From Marinobacter litoralis (GTDB lineage: Bacteria; Pseudomonadota; Gammaproteobacteria; Pseudomonadales; Oleiphilaceae): a stretch of DNA of 64,000 bases. Of the stretch, positions 30,214 to 40,119 are shown piece after piece. A program made the translations under genes and the position numbers. The stretch spans positions 1,054,001 through 1,118,000 of the forward strand of contig NZ_JAELVS010000001.1 of NCBI RefSeq assembly GCF_016427555.1, read 5' to 3'. The notes beneath the pieces were generated by a model. The model was not told where the DNA came from, searched no databases, and saw only the letters and a list, made by a program, of their open reading frames with translations. Positions within the stretch are counted from its first letter, which is position 1. Each line of letters begins with the position of its first letter.

Positions 30214-30245
30214 AAAAGGGCTGCTCAACAGCCCTTTTTTTGTTT
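30214..30245 (+). terminator. Second leader terminator before rimP
   Basis: AAAAGGGCTG-CTCAA-CAGCCCTTTTTTTG, 39 nt before the rimP start. Transcripts must read through both terminators to express rimP-nusA-infB. Confidence 0.88.
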
Positions 30246-30283
30246 TTGTACATTGAAAATTCTCAAGACGGAGGCGGCGACAC

Positions 30284-30745
30284 TTGTCAGCCAAGCTTAA
30301 TCAACTCGAAGAGATACTGCGCCCGGTAGTCGAGGGGCTCGGATATGAGTTTTGGGGTATCGAATTTCGTTCTCGCGGCTATCAATCGATGTTGCGGGTG
30401 TTTATCGATGACGCCGAAAACGGTATTGGCATTGAAGACTGCGAAAAGGTAAGTCGGCAAGTCAGTGGCGTAATGGATGTGGAAGATCCCATCCAGAGTG
30501 AGTATACGTTGGAGGTTTCATCCCCGGGGATGGATCGCCCGTTGTTTCGTCTTGAGCATTATCAGGCGTTTGTTGGGCATAAAGTCCAGCTCAAGCTCCG
30601 TATGGCTTTTGAGGGCCGCCGAAAGTTCCAAGGCCTGATCAAAGGTGTGGAAGGTGACGAGGTGGTTATCGTGGTAGACGATCACGAATACCTGTTGCCG
30701 TTCGACAGTATTGATAAAGCCAATATCGTTCCGGTTTTTGAATAA
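30284..30745 (+). CDS. rimP: Ribosome maturation factor RimP
   Basis: 153 residues. TTG start at 30284 with GGAGG 9 nt upstream. Conserved segments are [21 protein letters not shown] and [13 protein letters not shown]. It is needed for 30S maturation. It heads rimP-nusA-infB-rbfA-truB. Confidence 0.96.
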   Translation: MSAKLNQLEEILRPVVEGLGYEFWGIEFRSRGYQSMLRVFIDDAENGIGIEDCEKVSRQVSGVMDVEDPIQSEYTLEVSSPGMDRPLFRLEHYQAFVGHKVQLKLRMAFEGRRKFQGLIKGVEGDEVVIVVDDHEYLLPFDSIDKANIVPVFE

Positions 30746-30798
30746 GTGTATTCAAGAATTCTTAGATGTATTGATTATTTTGAAGGCAGGGCAATCGC

Positions 30799-32292
30799 AT
30801 GAGTAAAGAGATCTTGCTGGTAGTGGAGACCGTCTCGAACGAGAAGGGCGTCGACAAGGACGTGATTTTTGAGGCCATCGAGCTTGCGCTCGCCACTGCT
30901 GCCAAAAAGCGTTATGAAGATGAAGAAGCGGACATCCGTGTTTCTATCGACCGCCGTACCGGTGAGTACGAAACCTTTCGCCGTTGGTTGGTGGTAGACA
31001 ACGACGCGGTACCCGCGCTGGGTACCGAGCTGACCATGCAGGAAGCGGAAGAAATTGATCCGTCTCTGCAGCCGGGCGACATGTACGAAGAGCAAACCGA
31101 GTCAGTTGCTTTCGGTCGTATCGGTGCGCAAGCGGCCAAACAGATTATTTTCCAGAAAGTCCGTGAAGCCGAGCGCTCCAAGATCGTAGATAGTTACCGC
31201 GATCGCGTAGGTGAGCTGGTTTCCGGTACCGTAAAGAAAGTGACCCGGGACAACGTGATTGTGGATCTGGGTAGCAACGCTGAAGCTTTGCTGCCGCGTG
31301 AACACCTGATTGCTCGAGAGACCTTCCGCATGGGCGATCGTGTGCGCGCTCTGCTGCTGGAAATTCGCGTTGATCATCGTGGTCCGCAATTGATCCTGAG
31401 CCGTACTGATGCCCAGATGCTGATCGAATTGTTCCGCATCGAAGTGCCAGAGATTGCCGAAGAGCTGATCGAGATCCGTGGCGCTGCCCGTGATCCCGGT
31501 TCGCGCGCAAAAATTGCTGTGAAAACCAACGACCGTCGTATCGACCCGGTCGGCGCGTGTGTGGGCATGCGGGGTTCCCGTGTTCAGGCTGTTTCCAATG
31601 AGTTGGGCGGCGAGCGCGTTGATATCGTTCTTTGGGACGACAACCCGGCACAGCTGGTTATCAATGCCATGGCTCCGGCAGAAGTGGCCTCCATTGTGAT
31701 GGACGAAGACCGTCACACCATGGACGTAGCCGTGGCTGAAGACAATCTGGCCCAGGCCATTGGTCGAAACGGACAGAACGTTCGTTTGGCCACCGAGCTG
31801 ACCGGCTGGACATTGAACGTCATGACTGAAGAAGAAGCGGGCGAGCGCCAGGAACAAGAGCTTGGCCGTTTGCTTGAACACTTCACCAAGCACCTTGATG
31901 TTGATGAAGAGTTTGCAAGTGTCCTGATCGAAGAAGGCTTTTCTTCTATTGAAGAAGTGGCCTACGTACCGATGGAAGAAATGCTGGCCATCGATGGTCT
32001 GGATGAAGACACCGTGACGGAACTTCGTAAGCGTGCCAAAGATGCCCTGCTGAATCAGGCCTTGGCCGGTGAAGAGGCCCTTGAAGGTGCCGAGCCTGCG
32101 GAAGACCTGCTGGAAATGGAAGGTATGGAGCGGGCACTGGCGTTCAAGCTTGCCGGTATGGGCGTTCGCACGATGGAAGATCTCGCAGAGCAATCAGTTG
32201 ATGATCTGCTTGAGATCGAAGGTGTTGATGAAGAGCGTGCAGGTCAATTGATTATGACGGCACGTGCACCCTGGTTTGAAGACCAGGCCTGA
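30799..32292 (+). CDS. nusA: Transcription termination/antitermination factor NusA
   Basis: 497 residues. An N-terminal RNA polymerase-binding domain (1-130) is followed by an S1 domain ([21 protein letters not shown]), KH1 and KH2 ([17 protein letters not shown] and [13 protein letters not shown]), and two C-terminal acidic repeats as in E. coli. In E. coli NusA autoregulates by acting at terminators in its own operon leader; the two tandem terminators before rimP fit that. Confidence 0.97.
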   Translation: MSKEILLVVETVSNEKGVDKDVIFEAIELALATAAKKRYEDEEADIRVSIDRRTGEYETFRRWLVVDNDAVPALGTELTMQEAEEIDPSLQPGDMYEEQTESVAFGRIGAQAAKQIIFQKVREAERSKIVDSYRDRVGELVSGTVKKVTRDNVIVDLGSNAEALLPREHLIARETFRMGDRVRALLLEIRVDHRGPQLILSRTDAQMLIELFRIEVPEIAEELIEIRGAARDPGSRAKIAVKTNDRRIDPVGACVGMRGSRVQAVSNELGGERVDIVLWDDNPAQLVINAMAPAEVASIVMDEDRHTMDVAVAEDNLAQAIGRNGQNVRLATELTGWTLNVMTEEEAGERQEQELGRLLEHFTKHLDVDEEFASVLIEEGFSSIEEVAYVPMEEMLAIDGLDEDTVTELRKRAKDALLNQALAGEEALEGAEPAEDLLEMEGMERALAFKLAGMGVRTMEDLAEQSVDDLLEIEGVDEERAGQLIMTARAPWFEDQA

Positions 32293-32312
32293 TTCGGGAG
32301 AGGAGGACCAGT

Positions 32313-34853
32313 ATGACTGATGTAACGGTAAAACAACTGGCCGCAGATGTAGGCGCTCCCGTGGATCGTTTGCTGAAGCAGATCGTTGAAGCCGGGCTGA
32401 AAGCCCGTAGCGAAAACGATGCTGTGTCTAGCGATGAGAAACAGCAGTTGCTGGATTATCTGAGAAAGAGCCACGGCGATGGCGAAGCAGAGCCGCGGAA
32501 GATTACGCTCAAGCGCAAGACAACCACCACGTTGAAAGCGGGTAAAGCGAAAACAGTAAATGTGGAAGTGCGCAAGCGTCGTACGTACATCAAGCGTGCA
32601 GAACTGCAGCCCGAGCCGGAAGCTGAAGCGCCTAAACCGGAAGCGCCAGTAGAACAACCGGTAGCGCAAGAGCCTGCGCAGCAAGAAGCGGCACCAGTGG
32701 CTGCGGAGCAAGCGCCAGTCCAGCCAGAAGCTGAGGCACCGAAAGAGCAGGCTGAAGCGGCAGAAGCGCCCCAGGCGCCTGAAGCGAAAGAGCCAGAGCC
32801 GGCCGTTGAAACTGCGCCAGAGGACATTCCAATGCCTCCGCCAGAAGACGACGGGCGAGATCGCAAGCCGAAGAAAAAGAAAGAGAAAGGGCGTGAGCGC
32901 GGCGATGATGATGAAGGCAAGCCTAAGAAGAAACAGGCTGGCCATCGCGGTCCACGTAGCCGACCAGAGGAGCCTCTGGTGATTTCCGAGGATGACGATA
33001 CTGTTCCTCGCAAACAGCTACGGGCCAAAAAGAAAACGAAAGAAAAGCGTCATGCTTTCGAGAGGCCAACCAAGCCCATGGTAAGAGAAGTACAGATTCC
33101 AGAAACGATCACTGTTGGTGATCTCGCCCAGCGTATGGCTGTTAAAGCCGCTGATGTCATCAAGACTCTGATGGGTATGGGTGTGATGGCCACCATCAAC
33201 CAGCCTCTGGATCAGGAAACTGCGATCCTGGTGACTGAAGAGTTGGGTCACAAGCCGGTGAGTATCAGTGATGACGCGCTTGAAGAAGAAGTGCTGAGCA
33301 ACATCACCGATCAGGACGAAGGCAAAGAGAAGATCAAGCGTGCTCCGGTTGTGAGCGTGATGGGTCACGTTGACCACGGTAAAACCTCGCTGCTTGATTA
33401 CATTCGTCGCACCAAAGTGGCGGCTGGCGAATCCGGTGGTATTACCCAGCACATTGGTGCTTACCACGTTGAAACCGATCACGGCATGGTGTCCTTCCTG
33501 GATACCCCGGGCCACGCAGCCTTCACGGCGATGCGTGCTCGTGGTGCCCAGTGCACCGATATCGTCATTCTGGTTGTCGCAGCTGATGACGGTGTAATGC
33601 CACAGACGAAAGAGGCGGTTGAACACGCCAAGTCGGCCGGTGTTCCTTTGGTTGTTGCCATCAACAAGATGGACAAGGAAGAAGCGGACCCGGATCGCAT
33701 TAAAACTGAACTGGCAGCTCTGGATGTTATTCCGGAAGACTGGGGCGGTGATGTCCAGTTTGTACCTGTATCGGCGCATACCGGTTCCGGTATCGACAGC
33801 TTGCTAGAAGCGGTTCTGCTGCAGGCTGAGGTTCTTGAGCTTGAAGCGTCTCCAGACGCGTCGGCAAAAGGCGTTGTGGTTGAGTCCAGCCTTGAGCGTG
33901 GTCGTGGTTCTGTTGCGACCGTTCTGGTTCAGAACGGTACCCTGCGCCAGGGTGAAATGGTTGTTGCGGGTTCCTTCTTCGGTAAGGTTCGTGCCATGAC
34001 CAACGAAGCTGGCAAGCAGGTTAAGTCTGCCGGCCCTTCTATCCCGGTTGAGATCTTGGGCTTGAACGGCACGCCGGATGCCGGTGATGAGTTCTACGCC
34101 GTATCTGACGAGAAGAAGGCGAAAGAACTGGCCGAATTGCGTCAGACCCGCGAGCGTGAAAACCGCCTGCAGCGTCAGCAAGCCGCCAAGCTTGAGAATA
34201 TGTTCGAAAACATGGGCAAGGATGAGGTTAAGACCCTCAACGTTGTTCTGAAAACCGACGTGCGCGGTACCCTCGAGGCCATCACCAAAGCCTTGCGCGA
34301 CATGGGTAACGACGAAGTTCAGGTTAAGGTTGTGTCCTCCGGTGTCGGCGGTATCGCTGAAACCGATATCAGCCTGGCCATGGCCACCAACGCGGTGATC
34401 TTCGGCTTTAACGTTCGTGCCGATACCGCTGCGAAGCGTCTGGTGGAGAAGGAAGGTCTGGATCTGCGTTACTACAGCATCATCTATAACATGCTGGATG
34501 ACGTTAAAGCGGCTCTGACCGGCATGCTGAAGCCAGAATTCCGCGAAGACATCGTCGGTATTGCCGATGTGCGTGATGTATTCCGTTCACCGAAGTTCGG
34601 TCAGGTTGCCGGCTGTATGGTTACCGAGGGTAATGTATACCGCAACAAGCCGATCCGCGTACTGCGTGACAACGTGGTGATCTTTGAAGGTGAGCTGGAA
34701 TCCCTGCGCCGCTTCAAAGACGACGTACAAGAAGTACGTAACGGTATGGAATGCGGTATCGGTGTTAAGGGTTACGATGTGAAAGTGGGCGACCAGATCG
34801 AAGTGTTTGATCGCGTTCGCGTTGAACGTCAGCTCGAGTCTACGGGGGCCTAA
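32313..34853 (+). CDS. infB: Translation initiation factor IF-2
   Basis: 846 residues. An N-terminal IF2N domain is followed by a long charged Ala/Glu/Pro- and Lys-rich linker (about 60-250), a second IF2N, and the GTPase domain (G1 GHVDHGKT, G3 DTPGH, G4 NKMD), then domains II-IV. It recruits fMet-tRNA to the 30S subunit. The stop shares one nucleotide with rbfA (TAATG). Confidence 0.98.
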   Translation: MTDVTVKQLAADVGAPVDRLLKQIVEAGLKARSENDAVSSDEKQQLLDYLRKSHGDGEAEPRKITLKRKTTTTLKAGKAKTVNVEVRKRRTYIKRAELQPEPEAEAPKPEAPVEQPVAQEPAQQEAAPVAAEQAPVQPEAEAPKEQAEAAEAPQAPEAKEPEPAVETAPEDIPMPPPEDDGRDRKPKKKKEKGRERGDDDEGKPKKKQAGHRGPRSRPEEPLVISEDDDTVPRKQLRAKKKTKEKRHAFERPTKPMVREVQIPETITVGDLAQRMAVKAADVIKTLMGMGVMATINQPLDQETAILVTEELGHKPVSISDDALEEEVLSNITDQDEGKEKIKRAPVVSVMGHVDHGKTSLLDYIRRTKVAAGESGGITQHIGAYHVETDHGMVSFLDTPGHAAFTAMRARGAQCTDIVILVVAADDGVMPQTKEAVEHAKSAGVPLVVAINKMDKEEADPDRIKTELAALDVIPEDWGGDVQFVPVSAHTGSGIDSLLEAVLLQAEVLELEASPDASAKGVVVESSLERGRGSVATVLVQNGTLRQGEMVVAGSFFGKVRAMTNEAGKQVKSAGPSIPVEILGLNGTPDAGDEFYAVSDEKKAKELAELRQTRERENRLQRQQAAKLENMFENMGKDEVKTLNVVLKTDVRGTLEAITKALRDMGNDEVQVKVVSSGVGGIAETDISLAMATNAVIFGFNVRADTAAKRLVEKEGLDLRYYSIIYNMLDDVKAALTGMLKPEFREDIVGIADVRDVFRSPKFGQVAGCMVTEGNVYRNKPIRVLRDNVVIFEGELESLRRFKDDVQEVRNGMECGIGVKGYDVKVGDQIEVFDRVRVERQLESTGA

Positions 34854-35284
34854 TGGCACGGGATTACAGCCGCATCGATCGCATTGGCGATCAGATGCAA
34901 CGTGAGCTGGCCCAGATCATCCAGCGCGAGGTCAAAGACCCTCGCGTTGGTATGATCACGGTGAACGATGTCAAAGTCAGCCGTGATCTGGGCTATGCCG
35001 ATATCTACGTTTCGCTGTTGTCGACCGAAGAGCTGACCGAGCAATCTCCGGAAGTTCAGGAATCCCTGAAAGTGCTGAATAAAGCGTCCGGATTTTTGCG
35101 AGGCCAAGTGGCGCGTGCGATGAAGTTGCGCGTTGTGCCCATGCTGCGGTTCCACTTCGACAGTCTGCTTGGCCACAGCCGCAAACTGGATCGTTTGATT
35201 CGGGAAGCTGTGGGTGATCAGCCTGCCGTTGGGCAGGACGACAGCGACGAAACTGACACGGACAGTTCGGAGCGAGACGCTTGA
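34853..35284 (+). CDS. rbfA: 30S ribosome-binding factor RbfA
   Basis: 143 residues. KH-like fold with [22 protein letters not shown] and the C-terminal strand [14 protein letters not shown], then an acidic tail. It aids 16S rRNA 5'-end maturation. It overlaps infB by 1 nt and truB by 4 nt. Confidence 0.97.
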   Translation: MARDYSRIDRIGDQMQRELAQIIQREVKDPRVGMITVNDVKVSRDLGYADIYVSLLSTEELTEQSPEVQESLKVLNKASGFLRGQVARAMKLRVVPMLRFHFDSLLGHSRKLDRLIREAVGDQPAVGQDDSDETDTDSSERDA

Positions 35285-36204
35285 GTCGAAGACGTAAAGG
35301 CCGTGATGTAAATGGCATCCTGGTGATCGATAAACCCCAGGGGGTCACCTCTAACGGTATTCTTCAGCAGGTAAAACGCCTGTATGGGGCCGCAAAAGCG
35401 GGCCATACCGGTGCGCTTGATCCGTTGGCCACTGGCGTATTGCCTTTGTGCTTCGGTGAGGCCACCAAGTTTTCCCAGACGATGTTGGACAGCGATAAGG
35501 CCTATATCACCACGGCCCGTTTAGGTGTTCGTACAGAGACCGGGGATTCCGAAGGCGCGGTGGTTGAAGAAAAAACCGTTCCCTCTCTTACAGAAGCCGA
35601 TGTAGAAGCCGTTCTGGAAAACTTCCGGGGCGACATTCAGCAAGTTCCGTCGATGTATTCCGCGCTTAAACATCAGGGTAAGCCTCTGTATGAATACGCC
35701 CGGGAAGGCATCGAAATCGAACGCCCGGCGCGTCCTGTTACCATCTATGAGTTGAAGCTGCTTGCGGTTCGTGACAATGAGCTCGATCTGGCGGTAACCT
35801 GCACCAAGGGTACGTACATCCGCTCATTAGTCGAAGATATCGGCCAAGAGTTAGGTTGTGGTGCTCATGTAGTAGCTTTGCGCCGTACTTTGGCGGCAGG
35901 TTACACCCTTGATAACGTTCAGAATATCGAAACGTTGGAGGCCATGCGTGAGCGTGACGAAAGCCTTGACGGGTTGTTGTTGCCGCCCGAAAGCGCGTTG
36001 ACTATGTTCCCGGAACACCGGCTTTCAGGCCCGGCGCTGGTATCGATATTGAACGGGCAACCAGTTAGAATATCCGGTCAGCCCTTTGAAGGTTTTGTGC
36101 GCGTATACGGCAATCATTCCTTTGTCGGGCTGGCAGAAGCTCAACCGGAAGGCGAAGACACCGTGCTGGTGCCTCGTCGTCTGGTCAAGAACAACGGCAG
36201 GTAA
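35281..36204 (+). CDS. truB: tRNA pseudouridine(55) synthase TruB
   Basis: 307 residues. Catalytic Asp lies in [17 protein letters not shown] (about 40-56). The PUA-like C-terminal domain is present. TTG start at 35281 overlaps the rbfA stop (TTGA), giving [19 protein letters not shown]; no other initiator precedes the conserved region. It modifies U55 in the T loop of tRNAs. Confidence 0.96.
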   Translation: MSRRRKGRDVNGILVIDKPQGVTSNGILQQVKRLYGAAKAGHTGALDPLATGVLPLCFGEATKFSQTMLDSDKAYITTARLGVRTETGDSEGAVVEEKTVPSLTEADVEAVLENFRGDIQQVPSMYSALKHQGKPLYEYAREGIEIERPARPVTIYELKLLAVRDNELDLAVTCTKGTYIRSLVEDIGQELGCGAHVVALRRTLAAGYTLDNVQNIETLEAMRERDESLDGLLLPPESALTMFPEHRLSGPALVSILNGQPVRISGQPFEGFVRVYGNHSFVGLAEAQPEGEDTVLVPRRLVKNNGR

Positions 36205-36281
36205 GCTGCCGCTGTGTAGCCGGGCTGTAGAGATGCGCGGTTCGGCCGGATTTTTCAGCATCGCAAACAATGAGGTGTAAT

Positions 36282-36551
36282 ATGGCACTTTCTGCCAGTG
36301 AGAAAGCTCAAATCGTTACCGATTTTCAGCAAGGTGAAGGCGATACCGGTTCCCCTGAAGTTCAGGTGGCTCTGCTGACCGCTAACATCAACAAGCTGCA
36401 GGATCACTTCAAGGCCAACAAGCAGGATCACCATTCCCGCCGTGGTCTTATCCGTATGGTAAACCAGCGTCGTAAGCTGCTGGACTACCTGAAGCGTAAG
36501 AATGCTGACCGTTACCTTGAGTTGATCAAGCGTTTGGGTCTGCGTCGCTAA
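36282..36551 (+). CDS. rpsO: 30S ribosomal protein S15
   Basis: 89 residues, exact family length. [12 protein letters not shown], then [14 protein letters not shown] and the 16S-rRNA-binding [27 protein letters not shown] lies 5 nt before ATG 36282. It is followed by a terminator and then pnp. Confidence 0.98.
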   Translation: MALSASEKAQIVTDFQQGEGDTGSPEVQVALLTANINKLQDHFKANKQDHHSRRGLIRMVNQRRKLLDYLKRKNADRYLELIKRLGLRR

Positions 36552-36570
36552 TCGGATTTAGTGACCTGAA

Positions 36571-36608
36571 GGCTGGCCCGGGGTTTCCCGTGGTCAGCCG
36601 AGTTTTCT
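36571..36608 (+). terminator. rpsO terminator
   Basis: Stem GGCTGGCC(C)GGG with CCCG-TGGTCAGCC (one bulge, one wobble) followed by GAGTTTTCTCC, 20 nt after the rpsO stop. In E. coli the equivalent terminator is leaky and lets transcripts reach pnp. Confidence 0.7.
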
Positions 36609-36714
36609 CCTCCGCTGTCTGCGCTTGCCGGTATGGCAACCAGATGGTCATCTGCTGCAGTTGATTTGTCCGTGACACCAAAGGATTTTCCCTGTCGTAA
36701 TGGAAAGCCGATAT

Positions 36715-36777
36715 TGAAAGCAGGTTGTCGAAAAGCCGGGGCGTTGCCGGGTTTTTGCGACAGCCTGTTAGCTTTCA
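36715..36777 (+). promoter_or_regulatory. Long irregular hairpin in the pnp leader (likely RNase III site)
   Basis: TGAAAGC...GCTTTCA outer stem (36715-36721 with 36771-36777), then AGG/CCT, TGTCG/CGACA, AAAA/TTTT and CCGG/CCGG inner stems. About 23 bp in total lie 115 nt before pnp. In E. coli an RNase III-cleaved hairpin at this place starts PNPase autoregulation. The assignment is by analogy of position and length. Confidence 0.6.
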
Positions 36778-36891
36778 GACGGGTTGCCTTTTGGTTCACA
36801 GTTCAGACTGCTGCGGCATAAATGGAAAACACGGGCTATGATGAATCATTCATCAGCTACGTATTAAACAGTTGAAAAGCAGGAGTAAATT

Positions 36892-39012
36892 GTGGATCTG
36901 CAACCACGTACGAAAACATTTGAAATGGGTGGGCACACCTTCACACTGGAAACCGGTCGCGTAGCGCGTCAAGCAACGGGTTCCGTTGTGGTTACTTGTG
37001 GTGATACCTCCGTTCTGGGTACCGTTGTTGGTGTCCGTGAAGCGAAGCCGGGCCAGCCTTTCTTCCCGCTGACCGTTAACTACTCCGAGAAGACTTACGC
37101 GGCGGGTAAAATCCCCGGTGGTTTCTTCAAGCGTGAAGGTCGTCCTTCCGAGAAAGAAACTCTGACCTCGCGTCTGATCGACCGTCCTATCCGTCCTCTG
37201 TTCCCGACCGGCTTCATGAACGAAGTTCAGTTGATTCTGACGGTTATGTCTACTGACAAGAAGCAGGACCCGGACATCGCCGCCATGCTGGCCGCTTCTG
37301 CTGCCCTGGCTATTTCCGGTATTCCTTTTGACGGCCCGATCGGCGCTGCGCGCGTTGGTTTTACCAACGACAAAGGTTACTTCCTGAACCCGTCTTTCGA
37401 AGAGCTGGAAACGTCTCTTCTGGACATGGTTGTTGCCGGTACTGACGAAGCCGTATTGATGGTTGAGTCCGAGGCTAAAGGTCTTTCTGAAGACCAGATG
37501 CTGGGCGGCGTGCTTTACGCCCATCAGGAAATGCAGGCCGCTATCAACGCCATCAAAGAATTCGCTGCCGAGAACGGCAAGCCGCGTTGGGATTGGCAGC
37601 CAGAGCCGGAAGACACCGGACTGCTGGACGCGATCAAAGCGGAGTTTGTTGGTCAGATCGAAGAAGCCTACACCATCCGTGACAAGATGGCCCGCTACGA
37701 GCGCTTGGGTGAAATTAAAGCCGCCGCGGTAGAAAAACTGGCTGGTGAAGAAGAAGGCGAGCCTTCTGCTGACCTGGTTAAGAAGTACTTCGGCAAGGTT
37801 GAGAAGTCTGTTGTTCGTCAGCAGGTTATCGATGGCAAGCCGCGTATCGACGGTCGTGACAACAAAACCGTTCGTCCGATTGAAGTGGAAGTGGGCATTC
37901 TGCCTTCTGTTCACGGTTCTGCGCTGTTCACCCGTGGTGAAACTCAGGCCATCGTGACCACCACTCTGGGTACCACCCGTGACGTTCAGACCATCGACGC
38001 ACTGGAAGGCGAGCGCAAAGACCCGTTCATGTTCCACTACAACTTCCCTCCGTACTCTGTCGGTGAAGCCGGCCGTGTAGGTACTCCGGGTCGTCGTGAA
38101 GTGGGCCACGGTCGTTTGGCCAAGCGTGGTGTTCTGGCGGTTATGCCGACGATTGAAGAATTCCCGTACGCGATTCGTTCGGTTTCAGAGATCACTGAGT
38201 CCAACGGTTCCAGCTCTATGGCTTCCGTATGTGGTTCCAGCCTTGCGCTGATGGACGCGGGTGTTCCGATCAAGGCACCGGTTGCCGGTATCGCGATGGG
38301 GCTTGTTAAAGAAGGCGAGAAGTTTGCTGTTCTGACCGACATCCTGGGTGACGAAGATCACCTTGGCGATATGGACTTCAAGGTTGCCGGTACCAAAGAA
38401 GGTATCACTGCGCTGCAGATGGATATCAAGATCAACGGTATCACTGACGAGATCATGGAGATCGCTCTGGAGCAGGCACAGGCTGCGCGTTTGCACATCC
38501 TGGACGAGATGAACAAGGTTATCTCTGAGCCACGTTCCAAGCTGTCTGATCGTGCGCCGAGCATCACCACGATCAAGATCCATCCGGACAAGATCCGTGA
38601 CGTGATCGGTAAGGGTGGCGCGACTATTCGTTCCATCTGTGATGAGACCGGTGCGTCTATCGATCTGGATGACGACGGTAACGTGAAGATCTACGCCGAG
38701 AACGGTGAAGCGGCTCAGGCGGCGATGAATCGTGTTAAGGAAATCACGGCTGAGATTGAAGTGGGCGCTATCTACAAGGGCCGTGTTGAGCGGATTGTGG
38801 ACTTCGGTGCGTTTGTGAACATTCTGCCTGGCAAGGATGGTCTGGTGCACATTTCCCAGATCTCTGAGCGTCGTATCGAGAACGTGACTGATGAGCTGAG
38901 CGAAGGTCAGGAAGTTCTGGTTAAGGTTCTGGATGTGGACAATCGTGGCCGCGTTAAGCTGTCCATGAAGGAAGTTAAGGAAGGCGAGCAGGCAACTGAA
39001 TTCGCTGACTAA
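36892..39012 (+). CDS. pnp: Polyribonucleotide nucleotidyltransferase (PNPase)
   Basis: 706 residues. Two RNase PH domains, with [12 protein letters not shown] and RPIRPLFP in the first and an active-site [19 protein letters not shown] stretch in the second, are followed by KH ([15 protein letters not shown]) and S1 ([18 protein letters not shown]) domains. It is a phosphorolytic 3'-5' exonuclease of the degradosome. GTG start at 36892 with AGGAG 7 nt upstream. Confidence 0.98.
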   Translation: MDLQPRTKTFEMGGHTFTLETGRVARQATGSVVVTCGDTSVLGTVVGVREAKPGQPFFPLTVNYSEKTYAAGKIPGGFFKREGRPSEKETLTSRLIDRPIRPLFPTGFMNEVQLILTVMSTDKKQDPDIAAMLAASAALAISGIPFDGPIGAARVGFTNDKGYFLNPSFEELETSLLDMVVAGTDEAVLMVESEAKGLSEDQMLGGVLYAHQEMQAAINAIKEFAAENGKPRWDWQPEPEDTGLLDAIKAEFVGQIEEAYTIRDKMARYERLGEIKAAAVEKLAGEEEGEPSADLVKKYFGKVEKSVVRQQVIDGKPRIDGRDNKTVRPIEVEVGILPSVHGSALFTRGETQAIVTTTLGTTRDVQTIDALEGERKDPFMFHYNFPPYSVGEAGRVGTPGRREVGHGRLAKRGVLAVMPTIEEFPYAIRSVSEITESNGSSSMASVCGSSLALMDAGVPIKAPVAGIAMGLVKEGEKFAVLTDILGDEDHLGDMDFKVAGTKEGITALQMDIKINGITDEIMEIALEQAQAARLHILDEMNKVISEPRSKLSDRAPSITTIKIHPDKIRDVIGKGGATIRSICDETGASIDLDDDGNVKIYAENGEAAQAAMNRVKEITAEIEVGAIYKGRVERIVDFGAFVNILPGKDGLVHISQISERRIENVTDELSEGQEVLVKVLDVDNRGRVKLSMKEVKEGEQATEFAD

Positions 39013-39032
39013 GGTTTCTGGTTTGTCTTGAG

Positions 39033-39060
39033 AAAACCCGCCTTTTGGCGGGTTTTTTCG
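39033..39060 (+). terminator. pnp terminator
   Basis: AAAACCCGCC-TTTT-GGCGGG followed by TTTTTTC, 20 nt after the pnp stop. Confidence 0.93.
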
Positions 39061-39091
39061 TTTCTATGCGGTTTAGCTTGGGTGTCGTGCT

Positions 39092-39197
39092 GAGGTCGGA
39101 TGAGCCCTTCCCAAAAGACGCTACGAGCACATCCATGTGCGCTTCTTTCGGGCCGTCCTTGGCCCTCAAGACTTTTGGGAAGGGCTCATCCAACCTC
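39092..39197 (-). repeat. Structured interspersed repeat, copy B
   Basis: A 26-bp inverted repeat with one mismatch (arms 39092-39117 and 39172-39197) encloses a 54-nt core (39118-39171). The core in minus orientation is 42/54 identical to copy A without gaps. It contains GGGCC-AAGGAC-GGCCC and GCACA-TGGA-TGTGC hairpins. The single arm mismatch (39097/39192) is a G-T wobble on the minus strand, the orientation in which the core matches copy A. It lies between the pnp terminator and the convergent hydrolase gene. Confidence 0.85.
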
Positions 39198-39255
39198 CGC
39201 ATCTGACTCCGTGTGGCTGCCACTGCTGCCTAGCAAGTGCACTTATCGTGGCACT

Positions 39256-40119
39256 TCATTTCTCCATAAACTCCAGAATCGCCTCACGGTACGCAGGAAT
39301 CACGAATGTGGCTGCGTGAGGGGTGTCCGTCTGGAGGAATTCTTTGGGTTGTTCAGCGGCATCGTAGAGCCTTGTGCCGTGGTGGAACGGGATGATGCCG
39401 TCTCGGATGCTGTGGATGATCATCACCGGCACGGGCGCTATGCCTGCAATTCGATCGGTACCTTCGTAGTCGTCGGGGATGGTCCAGCTCAGGGGGTATT
39501 GGAAGGGCCAGGTTAGCCAGAAGTTGTTGAGTTTTTCCCGGGCGATGTAGCGGAAGCCGGAGAAGGTGCCGTCGAGGATGACGCCTTTGAGTTCGGGTTG
39601 TTCGTTGCGTTGAATCCATTCGCTGGCAAGGGCGATGCCGAGTGCTCCGCCGAGGCTTTGGCCCAGGAGGAATAGGGGTTGGTCGGTGTGGTGTTCGGCT
39701 AGCCAGCGTAAGCCGGTTTCGACGTCGTGTAGGGCGCCTTCGATGTCGGGTGCGCCGGTGGATTGGCCGTAGCCTCGGTAGTCCAGGGTGAAGACGTTGT
39801 AGCCTTCCGGTGGTAGCCAGGCAACGTTGAGTATGTGAGCGCTTACGTTTTGGGCGTTGCCGTGGAGGTAGTAGATGGTGCCTTTTGGCGGGGCGTCGGT
39901 TTTTGCGGGCAGCCACCAGCCGTGCAGGGTTTCGCCGTCGGGGGTGTTTAGGAAGACGTTTTCGTAGTCCAGTTCGAGTCGGTCCGGGGTGATGTAGGTG
40001 GTGTTGTTTGGATAGAAGAAAACACTGCTGCAACCGGTTTGCAGCAGCGCCAGAAATATCAAGAAAACGCTGGTGAGCGCTTTGGGATTCAGAAGTACGC
40101 GTGGATGCCTGCCTGCCAT
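39256..40119 (-). CDS. Alpha/beta-hydrolase lipoprotein
   Basis: 287 residues. A lipoprotein signal peptide ends LLQTGC (Cys at about 30). The hydrolase core has the oxyanion HGNAQN region, nucleophile elbow GQSLGG, acid in SIRDGIIP, and His in DTPHAAT, so a complete catalytic triad is likely. Fold relatives include BEM46/YfhR-type serine hydrolases; substrate unknown. Its start overlaps the end of the upstream DUF4105 gene by 31 nt, and no later start would keep the signal peptide. Confidence 0.9.
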   Translation of the reverse strand: MAGRHPRVLLNPKALTSVFLIFLALLQTGCSSVFFYPNNTTYITPDRLELDYENVFLNTPDGETLHGWWLPAKTDAPPKGTIYYLHGNAQNVSAHILNVAWLPPEGYNVFTLDYRGYGQSTGAPDIEGALHDVETGLRWLAEHHTDQPLFLLGQSLGGALGIALASEWIQRNEQPELKGVILDGTFSGFRYIAREKLNNFWLTWPFQYPLSWTIPDDYEGTDRIAGIAPVPVMIIHSIRDGIIPFHHGTRLYDAAEQPKEFLQTDTPHAATFVIPAYREAILEFMEK

